64,000 bases of DNA, from positions 3,720,001 to 3,784,000 of the forward strand of contig NZ_CP061947.1 in the NCBI RefSeq assembly GCF_014838715.1. Reading direction: 5' to 3'. A program made the translations under genes and the position numbers. The DNA comes from Algoriphagus sp. Y33. GTDB lineage: Bacteria > Bacteroidota > Bacteroidia > Cytophagales > Cyclobacteriaceae. The notes beneath the pieces are model-generated. The model was not told the origin of the DNA and searched no databases. It saw only the letters and a program-made list of their open reading frames with translations. Position 1 is the stretch's first letter, and each line of letters begins with the position of its first letter. Positions 25,985-34,754 of this stretch are shown here, in pieces.

Positions 25985-27028
25985 ATGATGACACTGACAA
26001 AAGGATATGCAGCGCAATCGGCAGAAAGCCCCTTAGCACCCTGGCAATTTGAAAGACGCGACTTAGGTGCACACGATGTACAGATCGAGATCCTGTATTG
26101 TGGCGTTTGCCATACCGATATTCATTTAACCCGCAACGAATGGTTTCAAGGTATTTTTCCGATGGTTCCCGGTCACGAGATCGTCGGGAGGATCATCGCA
26201 GTAGGAGCACACGTTACAAAGTTCAGCTTGGGTGACCTTGGTGGTGTAGGAGTTATTGTGGATTCCTGCCGCGAATGCGAGGACTGCCGGAACGGACAGG
26301 AACAATTTTGCACCGTAGCACCGGTACAAACCTACAACAACTTGGGGCATGACGGCTTGCCGGCATATGGTGGCTATTCCGATTCGATAGTGGCCCATGA
26401 AGATTTCGTTCACCACATCTCGGAAAAACTGGACTTGGCGGCAGTAGCACCGTTATTATGCGCCGGTATCACTACCTTTTCACCATTGAAAAAGTGGAAC
26501 GTAGGTAAAGGGCATAAACTGGCGGTTGTTGGCCTGGGCGGCTTAGGGCATATGGGTGTTAAATTCGGTCACACATTAGGTGCTGAAGTTACAGTGATCA
26601 GCACATCACCAAACAAGGAGGCCGCAGCCATAGAACTGGGCGCACAACATTTCATTATCTCCAAAGATGAGGCACAAATGAAGGCTGCATTCAAAAGCTT
26701 TGACTTTGTACTGGACACTGTAGCCAGCAATAGCGACATTAATCCGTACCTCAATATGCTTAAAACCAACGGCGTTTATATTAATGTAGGCCTGCCGTCG
26801 AAGCCCTGGGAAGTAGCTTCGTTCTCGCTGGCTGTAGGTAATAAGGTGATTGCCGGCTCGGGTGCGGGCGGCTTGTCAGAAACTCAACAAATGCTGGATT
26901 TTTGCGCCGAGCATACTATTGTTTCTGATATTGAATTGATCGACATCAAAGATATCCATACCGCTTACGAACGCATGCAGAAAGGCGATGTCAAATACCG
27001 CTTTGTCATAGATATGAAAACCCTGTAA
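25985..27028 (+). CDS. Zinc-dependent alcohol dehydrogenase (cinnamyl/YahK type)
   Basis: 347 residues. The catalytic-zinc segment GVCHTDIH (about 38-45) and GHE (about 61-63) are present. So is the structural-zinc motif C-x2-C-x2-C-x7-C (SCRECEDCRNGQEQFC), with all four cysteines. The Rossmann motif GLGGLGH is near 180. This is the NADP-dependent CAD/YahK group, which reduces a broad range of aldehydes. Two ATGs stand at the start; either fits. It is 77 bp after the SDR and 10 bp before the AraC gene at 27039, so the three genes are probably co-transcribed. It suggests aldehyde detoxification, by family. Confidence 0.92.
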   Translation: MMTLTKGYAAQSAESPLAPWQFERRDLGAHDVQIEILYCGVCHTDIHLTRNEWFQGIFPMVPGHEIVGRIIAVGAHVTKFSLGDLGGVGVIVDSCRECEDCRNGQEQFCTVAPVQTYNNLGHDGLPAYGGYSDSIVAHEDFVHHISEKLDLAAVAPLLCAGITTFSPLKKWNVGKGHKLAVVGLGGLGHMGVKFGHTLGAEVTVISTSPNKEAAAIELGAQHFIISKDEAQMKAAFKSFDFVLDTVASNSDINPYLNMLKTNGVYINVGLPSKPWEVASFSLAVGNKVIAGSGAGGLSETQQMLDFCAEHTIVSDIELIDIKDIHTAYERMQKGDVKYRFVIDMKTL

Positions 27029-27038
27029 ATTCAAATAA

Positions 27039-27947
27039 GTGAAACAGCCGCATCTCATTAATTCTATATCCGAGCAGCACTGGCTGCTCGGTTTGCCCAA
27101 GCCAAAGCATCCGATGATTAGTGTTTTCAGGCATGAACACACCCGTTATGATAGCTTAGTGGAATTGCAACATTTCACGCTGAACTTTTACTGCATCTCG
27201 CTGAAAAAGGACTATGACGGTAAACTTAGGTATGGCCAGCGGCATTATGATTTTGATGAGGGCATGATGGCTTTCATTGCACCTAATCAACTGCTGATGA
27301 AGCTGAATCCCGGTTCCAAACCACCCGGCGGGATGACGCTCATGTTTCACCCCGACTTTATCGCTAATACGCCGCTTGCCGCTAAGATCAGAACCTATCA
27401 TTTTTTCTCTTATGAACTCAATGAAGCACTGCATTTATCGGATGATGAAGAAACGGTCATTGAAGGATTGTTCAGCAACATTGATAGGGAGTACCAGACC
27501 AGCATTGACGGTTTTAGCAGGGATGTAATGATCGCACAGATAGAAGTGCTGCTGCAATACGCCAACCGTTTTTACGCCAGGCAGTTCATTACCCGTAAAG
27601 TAGCGAACGATGAGATATTGATACGGTTGGAAAACTTATTGGAAAAGCATTTTAACGATCAGCAACTGGCACGAAACGGCATACCTACCGTACAATACGT
27701 TGCAAGGGTACTTAACGTTTCGGCGGATTATTTAAGCGATATGCTACGCGCTATCACCGGCCAGACCGCCCAGCAACACATCCACGCCAAATTGATTGAC
27801 AAGGCCAAAGAGCTCCTGACAACTACCAATATGCAGGTGAGCGAAGTGGCGTATCACCTGGGCTTCGAATATCCGCAGTCGTTCAATAAATTGTTTAAGA
27901 ATAAAACTAACATGTCGCCGTTGGAATTCAGGTCCAGTTTTAATTAG
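27039..27947 (+). CDS. AraC-family transcriptional regulator
   Basis: 302 residues from a GTG start 10 bp after the alcohol dehydrogenase stop. N-terminal sensor domain with LLGLPKPKHPMISVFRHE; C-terminal double HTH (YVARVLNVSADYLSDMLRAI; VSEVAYHLGFEYPQSFNKLF) ending SPLEFRSSFN. Clearly the same subfamily as the regulator at 16358-17278 and the broken one at 22567-23463, so the subfamily occurs three times within 12 kb. Likely regulator of the SDR/ADH genes upstream. Confidence 0.93.
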   Translation: MKQPHLINSISEQHWLLGLPKPKHPMISVFRHEHTRYDSLVELQHFTLNFYCISLKKDYDGKLRYGQRHYDFDEGMMAFIAPNQLLMKLNPGSKPPGGMTLMFHPDFIANTPLAAKIRTYHFFSYELNEALHLSDDEETVIEGLFSNIDREYQTSIDGFSRDVMIAQIEVLLQYANRFYARQFITRKVANDEILIRLENLLEKHFNDQQLARNGIPTVQYVARVLNVSADYLSDMLRAITGQTAQQHIHAKLIDKAKELLTTTNMQVSEVAYHLGFEYPQSFNKLFKNKTNMSPLEFRSSFN

Positions 27948-27975
27948 CCTGTTATTATCAGATTATTATATAAAT

Positions 27976-28200
27976 ATGCAGACTCCAATTTGTTCAGAAG
28001 ATTATGCATTTAGACGAATTGGTGGAAAATACAAAGGAAGAATTATATGGTATCTCCATAGGAAGCAAATAATGCGTTACGGAGAGCTTCGAAAACCACT
28101 GACTGACATTACCCCCAAAATGCTTACGCAGACCCCAAGCTAGATGGAGGATGATAATCTTGTGGCTACATTCTGAAGGCAATTCGGTTGGGGTGCCAAT
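27976..28200 (+). pseudogene. Truncated HxlR-family regulator
   Basis: From an ATG at 27976 the frame reads SEDYAFRRIGGKYKGRIIWY and LHRKQIMRYGELRKPLTDIT, the start of an HxlR winged helix (normally GGKWK...ILxxL, RFxELRRxLxxIS). It stops at a TAG near 28141. The continuation EDDNLVA (normally EEDGLVxR) and RQFGWGAN follow with another break. The rest of the domain is lost. It marks the right end of the regulator-rich island. Confidence 0.8.
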
Positions 28201-28268
28201 GTTATTATTTTCCCTTTTCAGACTTTCTAATAGCTATGCTTAGGATAATTACAGTCTGATTCTCAGAA

Positions 28269-28916
28269 TTATTCGCAAAACCCAGCTATCTCGGCCCTGA
28301 TATTCCCAAAGTGCTTTTTTAAACTCATAAAATCTCCCTCTTCCACCATTTTTTTATCTATTAAAGAGCTGCCCATCCCCACTCCAAATGCACCTGCCTC
28401 AAAAAACGATCTGATATTAAACTTGGATATTCCGCCTGTAGGAAGCAATTTGATTTGATCTAAAGGGCCTAGTATATCCTTGATAAACTCCACCCCCAAT
28501 TGTGTGGCAGGAAACACCTTGACAGCTGAAGCTCCCAGCGACCATGCTTTATATATTTCCGTAGGAGAATATGCTCCCGGAAAAATCGGAATATTCTCAT
28601 GTACCGCATGCTCAATTACCAGCTCGTCAATAATAGGCGTTACGATAAACTGCGCTCCTGCATCAAGTGCTTCCCGATGATCTTCCAAATCACATACCGT
28701 CCCTGCTCCTATATTCAGTGAGGGGAATTTACTCCTCAAGGCAGAAATCATTGAAGCTGCTCCCTCCGTATTCATCGTGATTTCCAATGTTGTCAGGCCA
28801 GCCTCCCCATATACCTGAGCTATTTCCAGCACTGCATCAAACGATTGACCCCGTATAATCCCCACAATTGGTGCTTTATGATACCGTTCCCAAAAAACTG
28901 AGTTTGAATTTTCCAT
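28269..28916 (-). CDS. eda: KDPG/KHG aldolase (2-dehydro-3-deoxy-phosphogluconate aldolase)
   Basis: 215 residues, the usual size of the trimeric class I aldolase. The catalytic glutamate (TLEITM, E45) and Schiff-base lysine (AVKVFPA, K133) are in place, with IGAGTV and TGGI phosphate-binding segments. It cleaves KDPG to pyruvate and glyceraldehyde-3-phosphate (Entner-Doudoroff), or handles related hydroxy-oxo acids from uronate breakdown. It stands alone here without a dehydratase or kinase, so the substrate cannot be narrowed. A possible promoter lies at 28961-28991. Confidence 0.92.
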   Translation of the reverse strand: MENSNSVFWERYHKAPIVGIIRGQSFDAVLEIAQVYGEAGLTTLEITMNTEGAASMISALRSKFPSLNIGAGTVCDLEDHREALDAGAQFIVTPIIDELVIEHAVHENIPIFPGAYSPTEIYKAWSLGASAVKVFPATQLGVEFIKDILGPLDQIKLLPTGGISKFNIRSFFEAGAFGVGMGSSLIDKKMVEEGDFMSLKKHFGNIRAEIAGFCE

Positions 28917-28960
28917 GTGATTTATATTTTCTTTTCCCGACTAAATAACCGCTTGATTTT

Positions 28961-28991
28961 ACAAGATAAAAACTACCTCCTGAACTTCAAG
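28961..28991 (-). promoter_or_regulatory. Possible Bacteroidota-type promoter of the aldolase gene
   Basis: On the minus strand CTTG, 19 bases, TATCTTGT: close to the TTTG-N19-TAnnTTTG consensus, 45-75 bp upstream of the aldolase ATG. The elements are imperfect. The remaining intergenic DNA to 29200 contains a small GTAGC-AAAA-GCTAC hairpin (about 29055) and nothing else evident. Confidence 0.35.
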
Positions 28992-29200
28992 GAATATAAT
29001 GCGATGCTGTATTTTTCATCCCTTTTAGGTTAGATGCCATCTTCTCAGTCGTAGCAAAAGCTACAGAACGGCCTTTTTCATATCATCTTAACACTGAGAT
29101 TACATTGGGACTCAAAACTTAGGTATTTTTACTATTTTATTAATAATGCACTGATAATGAGTTCAAATGGAGGTTTTAACTTTCCATCAAAACCAGTATT

Positions 29201-30076
29201 GTGAAAACCCAATTCAAAACGATAGTAGTATCCGATGTACATTTGGGTACCAAAGGCTCCAAAGCCAAAGAAATCGCTCGGTTTCTTAAGCAGTATAACT
29301 GTGAGAATCTCATCCTGAACGGTGATATCATCGACGGCTGGCAGCTCAAAAAGTCAGGCTCCTGGAAAAGGAAGCATACCCGCTTTTTCAACAGAATTCT
29401 GAAAATGATTGAGAACCACAGTACTAAGGTATACTACTTACGTGGCAACCACGATGATTTTCTGGATCAGATTCTTCCATTTCAAATGGGGAACCTCTCG
29501 ATCCAAAAAGACATGATCTATGAAAGCCATGGTAAAAAATACTTCATCACTCACGGTGACGTGTTTGACAGCATCACTACCAACCTTCGCTGGATAGCCT
29601 ACTTGGGAGATATTGGCTATACTTTTTTGCTATGGCTGAATAGTGTGGTCAACCATTATCGGATTAAACGCGGGCTCCCTTATTTTTCTCTCTCACAATA
29701 TGTTAAAGGCAAAGTCAAGTCCGCCGTTTCCTACATCGACCAATATGAGGAAGAACTGGCAAAAATGGCTAAAGCTAAGGGTTGTGACGGAATCATCTGC
29801 GGACACATTCACAAACCCGAAAACAGGGTAATAGACGGTATTCAATACTTGAATTCGGGTGACTGGGTGGAGACCATGAGTGCACTGGCAGAAGACCACG
29901 AAGGGAATTGGCAGCTTATCTACTACAATGAAATCAATTTCAAAGAAGCTTATGACGATAGTCTACAGCAATTTTTCATCGGCAAACAGGAGACTACAAT
30001 GGTGCGTATGAGAGAGGTTTCCTTTACCAAGCCAACTGATGATTTGGAATCGCCGTCCATTACTTCCATCCAATGA
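29201..30076 (+). CDS. LpxH-like metallophosphoesterase
   Basis: 291 residues from a GTG start; no ATG precedes the first metal-binding motif. All five calcineurin-type motifs are present: SDVHLG (D12, H14), NGDIIDGW (D42), RGNHDD (N83, H84), THGD (H118) and GHIHKP (H202, H204). This is the UDP-2,3-diacylglucosamine diphosphatase-like family, which in Bacteroidota is often paired with a glycosyltransferase, as here. It may act in lipid A or another glycolipid pathway at the inner membrane. Its TGA stop lies within the first bases of a tandem interspersed repeat. Confidence 0.9.
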   Translation: MKTQFKTIVVSDVHLGTKGSKAKEIARFLKQYNCENLILNGDIIDGWQLKKSGSWKRKHTRFFNRILKMIENHSTKVYYLRGNHDDFLDQILPFQMGNLSIQKDMIYESHGKKYFITHGDVFDSITTNLRWIAYLGDIGYTFLLWLNSVVNHYRIKRGLPYFSLSQYVKGKVKSAVSYIDQYEEELAKMAKAKGCDGIICGHIHKPENRVIDGIQYLNSGDWVETMSALAEDHEGNWQLIYYNEINFKEAYDDSLQQFFIGKQETTMVRMREVSFTKPTDDLESPSITSIQ

Positions 30077-30240
30077 AATCGAGCATGACATAACCGACAC
30101 GAGGAGGAATGATTATCTGCTATGCGAGATTCCATATGACCATTGAAAAAAAATATAAACAGATGAAATCGAGCATGACGAAGAACGTCGCACACCGGAT
30201 GATTATCATGGCGAGATTCCATATGACCTCTGAAAAACAA
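30073..30240 (+). repeat. Interspersed ~90-bp repeat, two tandem copies
   Basis: Two forward units begin ATGAAATCGAGCATGAC at 30073 and 30163 (period 90). Each has a GGATGATTAT or GGAATGATTAT block and ends GCGAGATTCCATATGACC. The second copy's hairpin is GACG-AAGAA-CGTC, which differs in sequence from the 15.6-kb copies (TGTCG/CGACA) but still pairs. The first unit includes the stop codon of the phosphoesterase gene, and the pair fills the space before the glycosyltransferase gene. Confidence 0.85.
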
Positions 30241-30251
30241 ATTTTAATCAT

Positions 30252-31367
30252 ATGAAATTTCTCTTTATCGTCCAAGGCGAAGGGCGCGGTCATATGACTC
30301 AAGCCATCGCATTCTCCCAAATGCTAAGAAAACAAGGTCATGAATTAGCTGGAGTTATTTTGGGAAAAAGCAAACGAAGGACTATTCCCGAGTTTTTCTC
30401 CCGAGAAATATCAGTACCGGTTCATCTAGTGGACAGCCCCAATTTTGCCTGCGATAAGGATGATAAAACAATCTTAATCAGTAAAACCATCCGAACAAAC
30501 TTTGCAAAGTCAGGTACCTTTTGGCGAAGTCTTCATCAAATCGACAAAATAGTCACGGATGAAACTCCTGATATCATTTTGAATTTTTATGACTTATTGG
30601 GAGGTGTTTACAACGCCTTTTTCCGTCCCCGTGCCACTTATTGGGTTATCGGCCATCAGTATTTAATCTATCATCCTGAGTTCAAATTTGCTCCTGCGAA
30701 AGGGTTAAATAAGTTCTTTTTCAAGCTCAATACCCGAATAACTGCTTTGGGAGCAACTGAAAAACTTGCGCTTTCATTTTATGAGTTAAAGTCTACAGAC
30801 AAAATTACCGTAATGCCTCCGCTGCTGAGAGAGGAAGTAAAAAACATGAAGCCCATGTCAGGTGACTTTTTCCTTACCTACATAGTCAATAGTGGCTACG
30901 GCACCGAAGTTCTCTCTTACGCTAAGTCAAATCCCCATCTTAAAATACGGGCATATTGGGATAAAAAAGATGCGGCTGAGACTGAGCATCCCTTACCAAA
31001 CCTGAGCTTCCATAGAGTTCATGACAAGAATTTTCTTCGAGACATGGCTGCCTGCAAAGGTCTTGTAAGTACTGCAGGTTTTGAATCCATTTGCGAAGCA
31101 ATGTATCTTGGAAAACCCGTAATGGTAATTCCCTTACAAGGACAATATGAACAGGCTTGCAATGCCGTGGACACGGCACATTCAGGAGCCGGAATAGCCT
31201 CGGACAACTTTGATTTCTCAAAGCTTGAAAACCTAATCCAAGCGCAATTTAATACTGGGAATTCTATTCAGCCCTGGATAGAAACATGGCCTGAAGCACT
31301 CCTACAGCTAATCCCCGAAACAAAAATAACTGAGCGGGATTTTATCTTAACCCTGCCACTTTCTTAA
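30252..31367 (+). CDS. Glycosyltransferase (GT28/MGT-like fold)
   Basis: 371 residues. The N-terminal FIVQGEGRGHMTQAIAF matches the Gly-rich N-domain loop of GT-B glycosyltransferases (MurG/MGT type). The C-terminal donor site appears as STAGFESICEAMYLGKPVMV (about 277-296), followed by QGQYEQACNA. It probably transfers a sugar from a nucleotide donor onto a lipid or cell-envelope acceptor. It follows the LpxH-like gene, a pairing common in this phylum, but here a repeat pair separates them by 175 bp. Confidence 0.85.
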   Translation: MKFLFIVQGEGRGHMTQAIAFSQMLRKQGHELAGVILGKSKRRTIPEFFSREISVPVHLVDSPNFACDKDDKTILISKTIRTNFAKSGTFWRSLHQIDKIVTDETPDIILNFYDLLGGVYNAFFRPRATYWVIGHQYLIYHPEFKFAPAKGLNKFFFKLNTRITALGATEKLALSFYELKSTDKITVMPPLLREEVKNMKPMSGDFFLTYIVNSGYGTEVLSYAKSNPHLKIRAYWDKKDAAETEHPLPNLSFHRVHDKNFLRDMAACKGLVSTAGFESICEAMYLGKPVMVIPLQGQYEQACNAVDTAHSGAGIASDNFDFSKLENLIQAQFNTGNSIQPWIETWPEALLQLIPETKITERDFILTLPLS

Positions 31368-31405
31368 GATTACTAATAATCTCCCATAAGTTGGTTTTAA
31401 CCAAA

Positions 31406-33790
31406 TCAGCAACCCAAGTTCTGCCTTTCTTCTTCAGTAAGGTCTTTGGCTAATTTGAAAGAATCCAAGCCATTTTTTGATATTCTTACATAAGGAGAGT
31501 ATGGATGAGTGGGGGCTGCTGTCTGTTGTTTTTCCTCCAAGGGCAAAAGGGCATATTGCTTTTGAACCTGCCGGTACTGGTCCATGCTCAAATGCTGTTT
31601 CCAGCTCGATTTGTTAATATAATGCTCTCCGTCGTTCCTGTTCAATTCGTAAGCATTCAATTGCCTGTCATAAGCCAACAATTTCTTTGATCTCCCTGTT
31701 ATAGAATGAGGAGTAGGAAATTGTAATTTCTCTGATTCGGTGAGGTTTTCCCACATTTTGTAAATCACCTTTCCATTCTGTTCAAGCTTCAAATAAGGAG
31801 CATAAGGATGCTTTGGCTTACCTATCTGTCGTTTTTCGGACTCAGAAAGCCTAAGGTATTTGCCTGATAAGTCCAAAAACCGAGACATCAGTTGGTTTTG
31901 CTCATCTTCTTTTTTTCTGATGAAATGTGCCCCTTGATCGAGACTGGATTTATAGTCATTCATTTCTTTTACATAGCTATCATACGATGCAAAGGGATTG
32001 ATCATTTGAGAAATAGGCTCTTTTTCTTTTTTCGCCCAAGGCTTACCCGCATTCACTCTCCTAGCTGCAGGATATATATATAGTTTGTGAGCTGGAGTGA
32101 ACGGTTTGCCAAAATTGGATTTCGAACCATACGTCCTCTCATAAGCCTCTTCACTATATATATTCACCTGATGCTCCTGAGGGAATCTTTCGGAACGGGC
32201 ATTTTTGTGTACATAACTATCATGAAAAAAAACTATGTCAGAAATATTCAAGTCTTCCAACTTAGAATTAGGAATAACCTTACCATCAAACCAAAGGGCA
32301 AAATCATCTGAGTTTTTCCATGCCTCGAATTCACTTAATGAAGGTGAGTTTCTCTTCGGAGATTTTGGAGGATTATGCAAAAAAGACTTTTCGATTTCAG
32401 TCAATCCTTTGTAAGCTTTTGGTTTTAAATTACCTGATTCATCTTCGACAAAAATAGAAGCATTTCTGTAATATTCTTCCTTCTCCTCAGGCTGAGCGAC
32501 TATACTTCCATTCACTTGGGCTGCACCTGCTATTCGATAACTATCGGATTCATCATACTTACCTTTTGAATCATCATTTACTTCCTGATCGTTGGAAACA
32601 AAGTGAATTTTACGGATATCCAATTCCCTTAATACTTCCTGAAAATCGCTCAGATCTCCCATTGAAATCCCTGGATCCGTCACCAAGTTAATCTTTACAG
32701 CATCCAATGAGGTTTCTGTCTCAAGAATCAACTCCTTTACAGTTGCTAGATCATACATTTCACTTTTATAAAGAATTTCACCATTTGGTCTTAGCGTAAA
32801 GGTCAAGTCAAAATCCATTTCTTCTAAATAACTTAGATTTGAATTGTTTACATAAACCTCACTCTCCAGGATTGTGCCATCAGCTTTTGCCGTCACTCTT
32901 TCACTAAAAACGTAAACCAACGCTCCCAGCACCGGAACCAAAGCAATCACCTTGATCCACGTATTCAAATTCTTTGTTTTTCTCTTCATCATTTCAAATC
33001 GTTTTTTGGTTAATGAAAAATTCAAACTGCTTACCAAACCATACTTTTGGCCGGAAAGCATCATTGCCAGCAGTTGGCTCTCGTATTTTTCCAGTGAAGT
33101 AGTGCGCAATGCCACTTTATCTGCTATAAATTCATGATTGAGTTTGATGCTTGCCTTCGCCCAATAAAGCCCGGGATGAAACCACAGCGGCACCATCAAT
33201 GCTTCAATAAATAGGATATCCCAGCTATGCTTTTCCTCTACATGCGTACGTTCGTGATCGAAAATAGCCTCGGTAAACTTTCCGCTTGAAAGATCCGACT
33301 CAGCTACGAAAATGTATTTCAGAAAGGAATAAGGGAGCGACTCTTCTTGGAGCAAAACTAGAGTTTGCCCTCTATAAATAATCTTTACATTTCTCTGAAT
33401 CCGGTTGATAAGAATGGTGATATTCCGGACAAAACGAAACAAAAAAATCAACGAAATCAGACTGTAAACACCAATCAATAGGTATTTCCGGTCCAATTCA
33501 GATTGGACTTCTTCTCTTTCAGTAAAGACTGGTGTTTCCTCTATGTGCGTGGAGCTAATAGACTCAGTGTAATATTCCCCCGCATTCACCTGAGCTGACT
33601 CTTCCAGAATTGCTTCTTTTACTGTCTCGGGCACTTCAATCGTAAAAACCGGAACAAGAAAGGACACTACCACAGAAAACAGCAGGAAAAATCTATTGAA
33701 CCTGTGCATTGCTTCACGCTGCAAAAGCAATCGGTGCACAAGAAGCAGAATAAGCAAGCAAGCTATGGCTTTCAGAAGGTAGGCTATCAT
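31406..33790 (-). CDS. BlaR1/MecR1-like M56 membrane peptidase
   Basis: 794 residues. Hydrophobic helices lie at about 3-20, 33-52, 105-122 and 283-300. The cytoplasmic M56 zinc site HERTH is near residues 196-200, followed by the second metal ligand region (LNHEFIADKVAL). In BlaR1 this protease is switched on by a ligand outside the cell and inactivates the BlaI repressor. The ~490-residue extracytoplasmic C-terminal region is not a penicillin-binding domain. It contains two copies of a motif HPYxPYxxxxxNG...LTExE (near residues 665-700 and at the extreme C-terminus). The start overlaps the BlaI-like gene as ATGA. The signal it senses is unknown. Confidence 0.88.
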   Translation of the reverse strand: MIAYLLKAIACLLILLLVHRLLLQREAMHRFNRFFLLFSVVVSFLVPVFTIEVPETVKEAILEESAQVNAGEYYTESISSTHIEETPVFTEREEVQSELDRKYLLIGVYSLISLIFLFRFVRNITILINRIQRNVKIIYRGQTLVLLQEESLPYSFLKYIFVAESDLSSGKFTEAIFDHERTHVEEKHSWDILFIEALMVPLWFHPGLYWAKASIKLNHEFIADKVALRTTSLEKYESQLLAMMLSGQKYGLVSSLNFSLTKKRFEMMKRKTKNLNTWIKVIALVPVLGALVYVFSERVTAKADGTILESEVYVNNSNLSYLEEMDFDLTFTLRPNGEILYKSEMYDLATVKELILETETSLDAVKINLVTDPGISMGDLSDFQEVLRELDIRKIHFVSNDQEVNDDSKGKYDESDSYRIAGAAQVNGSIVAQPEEKEEYYRNASIFVEDESGNLKPKAYKGLTEIEKSFLHNPPKSPKRNSPSLSEFEAWKNSDDFALWFDGKVIPNSKLEDLNISDIVFFHDSYVHKNARSERFPQEHQVNIYSEEAYERTYGSKSNFGKPFTPAHKLYIYPAARRVNAGKPWAKKEKEPISQMINPFASYDSYVKEMNDYKSSLDQGAHFIRKKEDEQNQLMSRFLDLSGKYLRLSESEKRQIGKPKHPYAPYLKLEQNGKVIYKMWENLTESEKLQFPTPHSITGRSKKLLAYDRQLNAYELNRNDGEHYINKSSWKQHLSMDQYRQVQKQYALLPLEEKQQTAAPTHPYSPYVRISKNGLDSFKLAKDLTEEERQNLGC

Positions 33791-34155
33791 TTTTTCTGAT
33801 TTAACTGGTCTTCAATAATATTTTTAAGAGCTAATAATTCCTCTTCAGAGAGTTCTGTCTTTTTGGTGAAAAAGGAGGCAAACTGTGCCGGTGAATCATT
33901 AAAGAAGTTTTTGATCAAGCCTTTCAGATGCTTGGAAAAATAATTTTCTTTAGAAACCAGCGGAAAATATTCCCGCAATTTCCCCCTGGCCTCATAGCCC
34001 ACAAAGTCCTTATCCTGCATTCGTTTCAACAACGTGGAGATTGTGGTGGATGCCGGCTTAGGATTAGGATATGCATCCATCAGATCTTTCATAAAAGCCC
34101 GCTTCATTCTCCACAAATGATTCATCAGTTCTTCCTCTGCCCTAGATAGTTTCAT
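33787..34155 (-). CDS. BlaI/MecI-family transcriptional repressor
   Basis: 122 residues: an N-terminal winged helix (LSRAEEELMNHLWRMKRAFM, then STTISTLLKRMQDKDFVGYE) and a C-terminal dimerisation helix region (LSEEELLALKNIIEDQL). Members are dimers that bind TACA-N2-TGTA palindromes and are removed by proteolysis through the partner M56 protein. Two such palindromes lie 22-60 bp upstream of its start. The gene precedes and overlaps the M56 gene by 4 bp; together they form an autoregulated pair. No beta-lactamase gene is nearby, so the regulon is probably something else. Confidence 0.92.
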   Translation of the reverse strand: MKLSRAEEELMNHLWRMKRAFMKDLMDAYPNPKPASTTISTLLKRMQDKDFVGYEARGKLREYFPLVSKENYFSKHLKGLIKNFFNDSPAQFASFFTKKTELSEEELLALKNIIEDQLNQKK

Positions 34156-34176
34156 TACCTTTGAGTTAAATTACAT

Positions 34177-34215
34177 CTACAAATGTAGAACAATAAACTA
34201 CATCTACAAGTGTAG
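34177..34215 (-). promoter_or_regulatory. Twin BlaI-type operators overlapping the -33 and -7 promoter boxes
   Basis: CTACAAATGTAG (34177-34188) and CTACAAGTGTAG (34204-34215), centres 27 bp apart, match the TACA-N2-TGTA operator type known for BlaI/MecI. On the minus strand the nearer site contains TACATTTG (a TAnnTTTG -7 box). The farther site contains CTTG (a -33 box, 3 of 4 bases), and exactly 19 bp separate them. Repressor bound at both sites would cover the whole promoter. Confidence 0.8.
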
Positions 34216-34754
34216 ATCAAAAATTTTGGGTTATTTTCTGTAAATTGTGGGAAGAGCACAGTAAGATCCGGGAACATCAAGTGTGAATTAGAACGTGATT
34301 AAAAGAAGCCATTCATTCAACTAGGTCCTCTCTAACTATCATAAAGTGTCAAAAATCCCGTTTCTAGTCCCGTCTCTATAGAAATAGGATAGCTGAAAAC
34401 AGAAAAACAGGGCTAATAAAAGCGCAAATCGAATCCCTTGTAAAAAATCTCTGTGCGATCAACAAAGACTTCCAGAAAAAGCTTGCATGCATTAAAACTT
34501 CACAGACAGAGATGAAAGGGCTACTTTTAATGGTGAGATCATTGGAGATCTGCATCCTTTTCTACGCTGACTCTTGAGGAATTATTTCAGACTTTCAAAA
34601 AACCTTGATTCACAGAGTCATCAACAATTGAACAGAAATGGTGTTTAATTAACAAATCATAAAATTAACCACAGAATCTCTAAACGGATCTCGGTTTTTC
34701 GAGCTATAATTAATAGAAATTGATAATTTCGAAGATTGCCCTATATAGAATTAC
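34216..34754. other. 540-bp region without a gene
   Basis: No frame, RNA gene or repeat was recognised. The part near 34600-34750 must contain the promoter of the glucosidase gene; no clear -33/-7 pair was found. Confidence 0.4.

Noticed and set aside
34216..34754. tRNA or other structured RNA in the long gap before the glucosidase gene
   Set aside because: No cloverleaf-like arms, TTC-arm words or stable long hairpins were found.
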